Under the pieces are notes generated by a model. That model had not been told where the DNA came from, made no database searches, and was given only the letters and a program-made list of their open reading frames with translations. A stretch of 64,000 nucleotides of DNA from Carposina sasakii (lineage: Eukaryota; Arthropoda; Insecta; Lepidoptera; Carposinidae). Below, piece after piece: positions 55,014-64,000 of the stretch. The stretch is taken from contig CP053168.1 of the NCBI GenBank assembly GCA_014607495.2, positions 2,090,587 to 2,154,586 of the forward strand, given 5' to 3'. The position numbers and the translations under genes are program-made. Each line of letters begins with the position of its first letter. Position 1 is the stretch's first letter.

Positions 55014-57201
55014 AGGAGTTCAACTGGATTCAGCAGCAAAGTCTTATATTCTAACTATAACCTAATTACCACGGCAGAATACTGTCCGTGGTAGTCCAAA
55101 ACAAAATATAAAAGAAATATAAAAGAAATATAAAAGAAAACACACAAATATAATACAGTAACTTATTCTAATATCCTGGCAGAATACTGCACAGGATGTC
55201 ACTTAAGTCTAGGGGTCGCCGGCAGGAGGAACAATGTCAAAATAGTTTTTAGACTCTACCAGAACTCTACGTAGAGTCTGGGGTCCTAGTGAATTAAAAA
55301 GGTCCCGGTCCGGCGAGTCCAGCCGCGAAAACCCCGACTCTCTGCGACCACCCAGGCCTGAGTTGTTGCCGCCGAAAGTTTTCCAAGATGGCGGCCAAAA
55401 TGTCCGCCAAATTGTCAAAAAAATCGACAGCTCTCCTCCCAGTGGGCGCAGACAGTCGCGGCTCCCTAGCGTGAGTCCGCCAGGCCGGTCCGCGTCAAAC
55501 CGAAAAAATTTTCCTGAAAAATCCTGAAGGGATTTTTCAGGTGTGTCAGACTCTCCTGCCAGCGACGAGACGAAGGCCGAAAACCCCGTCTCTGTGCGAC
55601 GTCTGGTTCGGGAGCCACAGGCCCGCAAAGTTCTTGTGGCAATGGGATCTCCCCTAGCCCCAAAAGGGATATCACGGGGGATATTGCGGAAAATACCGCA
55701 GCTCCCCTCCCAGTCGGCGCGAGAAGTCGCAGTCCCCCCGTCGGGTGTCCAACAGACTAGGCTTACGTGCCTCCTGAAAATTTCCTGAAAAAATATTTTT
55801 TCAGGATTTTTCAGGTGCAAACCACTGACCTCAACGTGGCAAAGCCAACGGTGAAAACCCCGACCTCACGCGACGCCTAGTTTAGGAGCTACGGCCCCGC
55901 AAAGTTACCGTGGATCGGGGATCTCCCCCTTGCCACCTCTGAAGGGATATTGCAGCAGACCAGAAAACGCCACAGATCGGCCGGTATGGCTCCGATTTTC
56001 TCGAGCTTGGGTTCCCCGAGCTCGTCTCGGTGAGACCCGTCGATCCGCGTACGTCACTGACCTGAAAAATAATTTTGAAAATTTTTTGTCCAAAAAGTCC
56101 CTCCTGAAAACGTTATAGCTGCCGAACCAGATGCCGCAGCGGCCCCGTCTAAAACTTATCCTAATCCTTAACCTAAATGCAACACAATGCGATAGCGCGC
56201 TTAGATCAAATCCTTCAGGGGGCGGTTTTCAGAATTTCCCCTGACTGTATTTCAGGGGATTCCGCTCCTACCGACCCGTGTGGGGTGTCAAATGATAGGT
56301 CTCACTAAGACGCTTCGCACTATGTTATTGTTATAATTTTTGTGGCTGCCCCCACTTTATAACAATATAAAAACACAATTTACAATTACTAAAATGGCAA
56401 TAAAAAATACAAATATTAAATTTAAAATTCAGGGAAAATGAAAATGTTCCTTAACTAAACTCACTTTATTTTTGTGCACTAATTTTGTGTCCTGAAGTTC
56501 AGTGGTTTAGAAAATAAATTTTTCCCTGAAACTTTGCCTGCTTATAACAAGAAAACTTACAGTCTCTAAAATCCTATTTTTTTACACTAAGTAGTCCTTC
56601 ACAAACACAACACGAATCACTATTTAAAAGTATATGTCATAGATCTCTTTCAGAAGATAAGAGCTCCTGAAATTTTAACCGTTTTTTAGGACACTGTAAC
56701 TCTTTCATTTGTTGTCGGATTTTCACGCTGAAAATTTTGCCGAGGTCGCAGCGACGAGTACTACTGAGCCCAATACTCAGATCGCGGCGGTAGGCTCAAA
56801 CGGCGATTTTCGACGTAAACAACAATTTTTTACGGGCTTATCGCTCAGCCGTCTTCAGTGTTCTGAAGCTGAAACTTCGCAGTAACAAACTTCCGGTTTC
56901 CAGCTCTCGATTGGTATAATAAAAAGTGGGGGTTATGGCGACTAATCGCGCGCCGTAGCCCGCCGCAAGTTTTACCAACCGCAAATACCCGTTTTTTGCG
57001 TGGTAATCGCACTTCACTTTCACCAATTTCACTTCTGAAACTATTGCCGGATAGCGCTCGTCAGCGCGCTTCTTTTGATACTACTCCGGCCACTGTAGCT
57101 TCACTTTTTCTGTTTTTTCTGAATTTTTTAGCGCGGAGCTTCGCGACAAAGTTTGTCCGGCTGATCCCGCGTGTGTTAGGGACACTTGGGGCAGCGTCAC
57201 T
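55014..57201 (-). other. 5'UTR of E5
   Basis: About 2.19 kb. Hairpin CCTGAAAAATCC/GGATTTTTCAGG at 55513-55541; near-palindrome at 55773-55815; three degenerate units beginning GAAAACCCCG near 55327, 55578 and 55854. A sense-strand ORF of 203 codons (55820-55209) precedes ORF1. Confidence 0.7.
55209..55820 (-). CDS. Possible upstream ORF in the E5 5'UTR
   Basis: 203 codons in sense orientation, ending about 195 bp before ORF1. Partial counterparts occur in E6 (60715-60248, 155 codons) and E4 (50742-50389, 117 codons), all containing RTETGFSAFVSSLAGESD and PEKSLQDFS. Copies end at different places because of indels. The similarity may only reflect shared DNA; no domain is recognised. Confidence 0.2.
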   Translation of the reverse strand: MHLKNPEKIFFQEIFRRHVSLVCWTPDGGTATSRADWEGSCGIFRNIPRDIPFGARGDPIATRTLRACGSRTRRRTETGFSAFVSSLAGESDTPEKSLQDFSGKFFRFDADRPGGLTLGSRDCLRPLGGELSIFLTIWRTFWPPSWKTFGGNNSGLGGRRESGFSRLDSPDRDLFNSLGPQTLRRVLVESKNYFDIVPPAGDP

Positions 57202-57403
57202 AGGTTAGGTTAGGTTAGGTTAGGTTAGGTTAGGTTAGGTTAGGTTAGGTTAGGTTAGTTAGGTTAGGTTAGGTTAGGTTAGGTTAGGTTATTAGGTTAG
57301 GTTAGGTTAGGTTAGGTTAGGTTAGGTTAGGTTAGGTTAGGTTAGGTTAGGTTAGGTTAGGTTAGGTTAGGTTAGGTTAGGTTAGGTTAGGTTAGGTTAG
57401 GTT

Positions 57404-57406
<3 letters not shown>
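57202..57406 (+). repeat. Telomeric (TTAGG)n array 6
   Basis: About 41 units with slips near 57257 and 57290. Confidence 0.96.
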
Positions 57407-57451
<45 letters not shown>

Positions 57452-58290
57452 CTTCCCCGCGTGTACAGGTATTCTGCGGGACCTTATAAACTATTTTATT
57501 TATTATCTTATATATTTTAAGAATTCAAGATCTCGTGGATCTTGCTAATTGATCTATTCTAATTTCTACCCATGTTTTATTCATCCTAACTACCATGGGT
57601 GTGTTCCTGGTGTGGTGTATATCGAGTGAGAGGGATGCTCACTTAATCTGTGCATAATTAAATAATCTATTCTATGACCTATTCTCTATGTTCCTTTTTG
57701 ATTTCTTAGGATTTGGATCTTAGGGTGCAGCTTTTAATATTTATTTCACCATTTTTGTACTTTACAAGTTCCTTATATCTATGTGCATTTTTATTTGTTC
57801 TTATATCTAATACATCTTATTTCCTAATTTTACATTCTATTACATTACATTATTTGGACTGTAAGTGCATTGCTCTTACTAATGTTTTTATTTTATTTAT
57901 TACATTCTACTTATTTCTCTTATGCTTTACGGTTGTTGGGCATTTTACGCCTTTTTACAGCTTTATCTTATTCTATTTTACTCTTATAATAAAACTAAAC
58001 AATTGTATATATAACTAATTATATATATATGTTTAAATTGAGTGCATTTTAACAGTTATAATCTAATTTCAGATGCTGTTTCCGTTGCTACAGCGTGGAA
58101 GCGGTCGGTTTCGATTTGTTAGGTAGATGTGTATTTCTGGTAGCTACATGATCGTTACAGGGAGGGTTCACCCCTTTTATACTAAATGAGTATGTTTGCA
58201 CAAAACAATGTGATTCCTCATTGCAACCATCGCTGTTTTGGTGTTTTCTAATTTAACCTTCCCGCTTCCACGTTGAACATTACAATGCAC

Positions 58291-59795
58291 TCAGCTGTAC
58301 GCAACCGAGGACCTGGCCAATGCGTCCCACTTCTGTCTGATCGGACAGAGTTCGCTGAAGGCGTTGTGGTCCGCCTTGGCCAGCCTCGCATGCGTACAGT
58401 TCGTACACGACGGCGCCTCTCCCGCCAACCAGTCCGCGCACTGAGCTCGCATATGCTGCCCACCGCAGTGGCTGCACCTCTCCATGACCTCAGTGCAGAA
58501 GCGACGGCCGTGTCCATACCCCAGACATTTGGAGCATTGAATCAGGGGGGATTGGTCCTCCACCCTGACCCTCTGCATGTCCAGGTGCACCGACCCGGCC
58601 GCCGTCATCCGCTGCCAAACCCTGGTGGAGGTGCTCACCACTATGTGCACCATATGCGGGTTCCGCGTTCTTTTGCGGTACTTGACCACAATTTCCTTTT
58701 CCTCGCTGTCGAGGCCATCAAACACAGCCTCATTCTGGTTCCTAAGGGCGTTCGCGATGTCATCATCGCTGTTGCATTGCAACACGCCCCTAAGAACCAG
58801 TAACGGGTTCCTGTTTTTGATCTCCTCGACAACGAGGTAATCTCCAGCCTTTTTTAGTTTTTCCCTAACTTTATCCCTCTCCTCCCTGGTTGCACACCCC
58901 AGGATAACTTTCCTATCTTTCGCCTTCCTAACCCGGTCTATTTTAATGTCGCCGCTCTTAGCATCTACCGCGCTCCTTATTCTGCCAAGGATTTCGTCGC
59001 CGGTTTCGCCTATATCTTTTGAGCTGACCATTATTGAGTGGAGTGAGCTCAAGAATGGTTTGGGTTTAGGCGGCGACTGTCGCCGTGGGGATCCAGCCAC
59101 CACGCTGGCATAAGTAGCTGTGCGTACTTCTGCCTCCTTTCGTTGCTCCGCGACCTCCTCCTTCAGCTCCCGCAGCTGCTGTGCTGTCTCCTGGAGTATC
59201 CTTCCGTGTGCCTCCAGAGTGGTCCTCAGGGGGTCCACTATCTTCTCCGGCTCCATTGGTTTTGTGCGTCTCTGGAGAGTCTCCTCAGCTCCCGAGAATC
59301 CGTGCGTCTTTCGCTCTCGGACTCTTTTACTAACTTTTGGAGGAGCTCGAGGGCCGAGATCACACCAGCCTTGATGTCTGTGCGAATATTCCGTCCACTG
59401 TCTATCAAGGTTCGGGCCTTTTTCACCGCCTGTGTAGCTTCTAGAATTCGCGATCTCGTGGGTGCGCGCTCTACCGGTACGATGTCTGCCGGGAAGTATT
59501 CGCCGGCCTCGTCCCCCTTTGAGACGTGCCACTCAAACATTTCACTCTGCGGGAAACTATAGACCGTGCGGCCTGCCTGTTTCGAGTCATATTCGTCAGG
59601 GGCTATGTCTACTACCCCAGATGGGCCGGGCGTAAAAATTAAAAGTTCCGGCGCCGGCACGTTTTTCACCGGTGTTGATGGGGCTCTCTCTTTCTCTGAG
59701 GAGGGCTGTGGTGTGAAGGTCCTATTTACAGGTGCTACCTTCCGCTCCTTCTTTGGCTTCGGCCTGGCCACAGGTGTTCGCGCTCCTGGCATCAT
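58291..59795 (-). pseudogene. ORF1 gag-like gene of E6 with a single-base deletion
   Basis: The N-terminal frame (59795-59238) covers MMPGARTPVARPKPK through ELRRLSRDAQ. The rest (KPMEPEKIVDPL to SVAYS with three zinc knuckles) continues in the next frame to 58291. The shift lies at about 59266, where E6 reads TTTGTGCGTC and the neighbouring copy E7 reads TTTGTGGCGTC (63988 on), so one base is missing in E6. Apart from this the gene looks complete, about 500 residues. It is diverged from E3, E4 and E5 mainly in the N-terminal half; the zinc knuckles are conserved. Confidence 0.88.
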
Positions 59796-61975
59796 CTTGA
59801 TGGGTAGTCGAGTCTTATAAGCTAACTTAATCTATTATCACGGCAGAAAACTGCACGTGATAGTCAAACAAAAAAAAAAGTATAAAATATAAAAGAAAAA
59901 ACTATAAAATAAAGAGCACACGTAAGTGGTATAATATAAAACAACTACGCTAATATCCTGGCAGAATACTGCACAGGATGTCACTTAACTCTAGGGGTCG
60001 CCAGCAGGAGGAATAAGGTCAATAAGTAGTTTTTAGACTCTACCAGAACTCTACGTAGAGTCTGGGTCCAAGTAAATTAGCAAGGTCCCGGTCCGGCGAG
60101 TCCAGCCGCGAAAACCCCGACTCTCTGCGACCACCCAGGCCTGAGTTGTTGCCGCCGAAAGTTTTCCAAGATGGCGGCCAAAATGTCCGCCAAAGTGTCA
60201 AAAAATCGACAGCTCTCTTCCCAGTGGGCGCAGACAGTCGTGGCCCCTTAGCGTGGGTCCACCAGGCCGGTCCGCGTCAAAACCGAAAAATTTTTTGAAA
60301 AATCCTGAAGGGATTTTTCAGGTTTGTCAGACTCTCCTGCCAGCGACGAGACGAAGGCCGAAAACCCCGTCTCTGTGCGACGTCTGGTTCGGGAGCCACA
60401 GGCCCGCAAAGTTCTTGTGGCAATGGGATCTCCCCAGCCACAAAAGGGGGTATCACGGGGGATATTGCGGAAAAAACCGCAGCTCCCCTCCCAGTCGGCG
60501 CGAGAAGTCGCAGTCCCCCCGTCGGGTGTCCAACAGACTAGGCTTACGTGCCTCCTGAAAAATTCCTGAAAAATAATTTTTTCAGGATTTTTCAGGTGCA
60601 AACCACTGACCTCAAAGTGGCAAAGCCAACGGTGAAGACCCCGTCCCCACGCGACGCCTGGTCTAGGAGCTACGGCCCGCAAAGTTACCGTGTATTGGGG
60701 ATCTCCCCTTGCCACCTCTGAAGGGATATTGCAATTTTTGGAAATCCCAATAGCTCGGCCAGTATGGCTCCGAATGGCTCGAGCTTGGGCTTCTCGTGAA
60801 CGGCTGGACGAGCCCTAACGTTCTATATACTTAGAATTCCTGAAATTAATTTTGAAAAATTTTTGTCCTAAAAGTCCCTCCTGAAAATGTTATAGCTGCC
60901 GAACCAGATGCCGCAGCGGCCCCGTCTAAAACTTATCTTAATCCTTAACCTAAGTGCAACACAATGCGATAGCGCGCTTAGCTCAAATCCTTCAGGGGGC
61001 GGTTTTCAGAATTTCCCCTGACTGTATTTCAGGGGATTCAACCACCACCGACCCGTGTGGGGTGTCAAACGACAGGTCTCGCTAAGGCGCTTCACACTGG
61101 TTTCTAAAATAATTTTAAGTGGTTGCCCCACTAGAATATAATATAAAAACACAATAAGCAAACACTAAAATTCAATTTAAATATAAATATTAAAATTAAA
61201 TTCAGGGGAAAGTGTCCAGGTTTCCTAATTAAAACCGCACTATTTTTCCACACTAATATAATGTCTTAAGTCCTGTAGTTTAGGAGATAAATTTTTCCCT
61301 GAAATTTACGTTGCCTATATTAGTAAACTTACAGTCATTAAAGTCTGGTTTTTTTACACAAAATAGTTAATCCACTACACAAACACTAAGCACTGTTTAA
61401 AAGTATATGTTACAGATCTATTTCAGGAGTTTTAATACCCCTGAAATTTTGACCGTTTTTTGGAACACTGTAACTCCTCGTTTCTTGTCCGATTTTCAAT
61501 TTGAAAACTTTGCCGAGGTCGTGGCAATGAGTTTTACAGGTCCCAATACTTAGAAAGCGGCGGTAGGCTCTAACGGCGATTTTCGATGTAAAAACTAAAC
61601 TTTAGTCGCTTATCGCCCAGCCGTCTTCAGCGTCCTGAAGCTGAAACTTTGCAGAAACAAACTTCCCGTTTGCAGCTCTCGATTGGTACAATAAAAAGTG
61701 GGGGTTATGGCGACTAATCGCGCGCCGTAGCCCGCCGAAAGTTTTACCAACCGCAATACACGTTTTTTTTGCGTGGTAATCGCACTTCACTTTCACTGAT
61801 TTTAACTTCAAAAACTATTGCCGGATAGCGCTCGTCAGCGCGCTTCTTTTGGTACTACTCCCGGCCACTGTAGCTTCACTTTTTCTATTTTTCCGATTTT
61901 TTAGCGCGGAGCTTCGCGACAAAGTTTGTCCGGCTGATCCCGCGTGTGTTAGGGACACTTGGGGGCAGCGTCACT
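59796..61975 (-). other. 5'UTR of E6
   Basis: About 2.18 kb, closely similar to that of E5 despite the diverged ORF1. The hairpin at about 60290-60322 has one damaged arm (TTGAAAAATCC); the near-palindrome is at 60554-60596. The similar 5'UTR with different ORF1 and 3'UTR suggests recombination or template switching between families. Confidence 0.65.
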
Positions 61976-62117
61976 GGTTAGGTTAGGTTAGGTTAGGTTA
62001 GGTTTAGGTTAGGTTAGGTTAGGTTAGGTTAGGTTAGGTTCGTTAGGTTAGGGTAGGTTAGGTTAGGTAGGTTAGGTTAGGTTAGGTTAGGTTAGGTTAG
62101 GTTAGGTAGGTTAGGTT

Positions 62118-62120
<3 letters not shown>
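61976..62120 (+). repeat. Telomeric (TTAGG)n array 7
   Basis: About 29 units with more slips than the other arrays (TTCGTTAGG, GGGTAGG, TAGG). Confidence 0.95.
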
Positions 62121-62176
<56 letters not shown>

Positions 62177-64000
62177 CTTCCCCGCGTGTACAGGTATTCT
62201 GCGGGACCTTATAAACTATTTTATTTATTATCTTATATATTTTAAGAATTCAAGATCTCGTGGATCTGCTAATTGATCTATTCTAATTTCTACCCATGTT
62301 TTATATCCTAACTACCATGGGTGTGTTCCTGGTGTGGTGTATATCGAGTGAGAGGGATGCTCACTTAATCTGTGCATAATTAAATAATCTATTCTATGAC
62401 CTATTCTCTATGTTCCTTTTTGTTTCTTAGGATTTGGATCTTAGGGTGCAGCTTTTTAAGATTTATTTTCACCGTTTTTGTGCTTTACATTTTCTTATAT
62501 CTATGTGCATTTTTATTTGTTCCTATATCTAATACATCTTATTTCCTAATTTTAATTCTATACATTACATTATTTGGACTGTAAGTGCATTGCTCTTACT
62601 AATGTTTTTTTTTTATTTATTACATTCTACTTATTTCTCTTATGCTTTACGGTGTTGTTGGGCATTTTAACGCCTTTTTACAGCTTTATCTTATTCTATT
62701 TACTCTTATAATAAAACTAAACATTTGTATATATAACTAATTATATATATATGTTTAAATTGAGTGCATTTTAACAGTTATAATCTAATTTCAGATGCTG
62801 TTTCCGTTGCTACAGCGTGAAGCGGTCGGTTTCGATTTGTTAGGTAGATGTGTATTTCTGGTAGCTACCTTATCGTTACAGGGAGGGTTCACCCCTTTTA
62901 TACTAAATGAGTATGTTTGCACAAAAACAATGTGATTCCTCATTGCAAACCATCGCTGTTTTGGTGTTTTCTAATTTAAACCTTCCCGCTTCCCACGTTG
63001 AACATTACGATGCACTCAGCTTACGCACCGAGGACCTGGCCAATGCGTCCCACTTCTGTCTGATCGGACAGAGTTCGCTGAAGGCGTTGTGGTCCGCCTT
63101 GGCCAGCCTCGCATGCGTACAGTTCGTACACGACGGCGCCTCTCCCGCCAACCAGTCCGCGCACTGAGCTCGCATATGCTGCCCCCGCAGTGGCTGCACC
63201 TCTCCATGACCTCAGTGGCAGAAGCGACGGCCGTGTCCATACCCCAGACATTTGGAGCATTGAATCAGGGGGGATTGGTCCTCCACCCTGACCCTCTGCA
63301 TGTCCAGGTGCACCGACCCGGCCGCCGTCATCGCTGCCAAACCCTGGTGGAGTGCTCACCACTATGTGCACCATATGCGGTTCCGCGTTCTTTTGCGGTA
63401 CTTGACCACAATTTCCTTTTCCTCGCTGTCGAGGCCATCAAACACAGCCACATTCTGGTTCCTAAGGGCGTTCGCGATGTCATCATCGCTGTTGCATTGC
63501 AAACGCCCCTAAGAACCAGTAACGGGTTCCTGTTTTTGATCTCCTCGACAACGAGTAATCTCCAGCCTTTTTTAGTTTTTCCTAACTTTTATCCCTCTCC
63601 TCCCTGGTTGCACACCCCAGGATAACTTCCCTATCTTTCGCCTTCCTAACCCGGTCTATTTTAATGTCGCCGCTCTTAGCATCTACCGCGCTCCTTATTC
63701 TGCCAAGGATTTCGTCGCCGGTTTCGCCTATATCTTTTGAGTGAGGACTGACCATTTTGAGTGGAGTGAGCTCAAGGAATGGTTTTGGGTTTAGGCGGCG
63801 ACTGTCGCCGTGGGGATCCAGCCACCACGCTTGGCATAAGTAAGCTGTGCGTACTTCTGCCTCCTTTCGTTGCTCCGCGACCTTCCTCCTTCAGCTCCCG
63901 CAGCTGCTGTGCTGTCTCCTGGAGTATCCTTCCGTGTGCCTCCAGAGTCTCCTCAGGGGGTCCACTATCTTCTCCGGCTCCATAGGTTTTGTGGCGTCCT
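62121..64000 (-). mobile_element. Telomeric retroelement E7 (partial, runs off the window)
   Basis: Poly-T 62121-62172, type II 3'UTR 62173-63004 and about 1 kb of ORF1 to the window edge. It matches E6 closely, but with many one-base insertions and deletions. Confidence 0.88.
63005..64000 (-). pseudogene. ORF1 gag fragment of E7 with multiple frameshifts
   Basis: The zinc-knuckle region and gag core of the E2/E6 family are recognisable in shifting frames (for example MRAQCADWLAGEAPSC and VRTVRMRGWP in different frames). Most differences from E6 are single-base indels, for example CCCCCG against CCCACCG at about 63183 and TGGCAG against TGCAG at about 63215. That pattern fits uncorrected read errors as well as decay. 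The 5' part lies beyond the window. Confidence 0.75.

Larger units (their letters stand above)
52616..57201 (-). mobile_element. Telomeric retroelement E5 (gag-only, full length)
   Basis: Poly-T 52616-52640, type I 3'UTR 52641-53540, intact ORF1 53541-55013, 5'UTR 55014-57201; body 4.56 kb. It has the shared 5' end (GGCAGCGTCACT) followed by AGGTTAGG. No ORF of notable length lies on the sense strand between the ORF1 stop and the tail, so ORF2 is absent. The best reference copy in the window. Confidence 0.93.
57407..61975 (-). mobile_element. Telomeric retroelement E6 (gag-only, full length, second family)
   Basis: Poly-T 57407-57447, type II 3'UTR 57448-58290, ORF1 58291-59795 (one frameshift), 5'UTR 59796-61975; body 4.53 kb. 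The 5' end matches E4 and E5, but ORF1 is clearly diverged (start MMPGARTPVARPKPK). E2 and E7 belong to the same family. No ORF2. Confidence 0.92.

Noticed and set aside
40365..62120. Interpretation of the TTAGG tracts as CRISPR-like or ordinary satellite arrays
   Set aside because: The 5-bp unit, strand bias and telomere-specific retroelements identify them as insect telomeric repeats.

Overview
The window looks like the end of a lepidopteran (moth or butterfly) chromosome. The main evidence is (TTAGG)n arrays interleaved with retroelements whose ORF1 is of the TRAS/R1 type. Supporting evidence is a set of short transposons typical of Lepidoptera: Helitrons starting TCTATACTAATATTATAAA and ending CTAG, RTE and jockey/CR1-like LINE remnants, tRNA-derived SINEs and MITEs. 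The TTAGG strand reads left to right, so the chromosome tip should lie to the right.

Layout. (1) 1-10 kb: AT-rich non-coding DNA with two candidate first coding exons of a minus-strand gene (1595-1613 and 6720-6834, both ending in phase 1) and a Helitron nest at 3.1-6.4 kb. (2) 10.6-39.9 kb: one long plus-strand gene that I rebuilt from 11 exons whose splice phases all agree (1655 codons plus stop). It encodes a large, mostly disordered Ser/Arg/Pro-rich protein that I cannot name. Introns 2 and 3 (12 kb and 9 kb) carry MITEs, SINEs and broken LINEs. An in-frame read-through with its own AATAAA inside intron 5 suggests a shorter isoform. (3) 40.3-64 kb: telomeric DNA. Seven TTAGG arrays alternate with seven insertions of non-LTR retrotransposons, all in the same orientation, with poly(A) (seen as poly-T) toward the centromere and 5' ends toward the tip.

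Main finding. The four complete telomeric elements (about 4.5-4.6 kb each) consist of a roughly 2.2 kb 5'UTR, one gag-like ORF1 (about 490 residues with three CCHC zinc knuckles), an AT-rich 3'UTR of about 0.85-0.95 kb, and poly(A). None has an ORF2, so there is no endonuclease or reverse transcriptase. Known TRAS and SART telomeric elements carry both ORFs. The gag-only design resembles Drosophila HeT-A, but here it sits inside TTAGG repeats. At least two well-diverged gag lineages share it and keep gag open or nearly open, which argues for maintained non-autonomous elements rather than one chance deletion. Their junctions fit TRAS-type cleavage of the telomeric repeat, so an RT supplied in trans is the simplest model. 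The 3'UTRs hold stem-loops with compensatory base changes, and the 5'UTRs are full of inverted CCTGAAA/TTTCAGG repeats.

The last gene ends only about 450 bp from the first telomeric tract. The copy running off the right edge has an excess of single-base indels against its neighbour, so part of that sequence may be assembly error.
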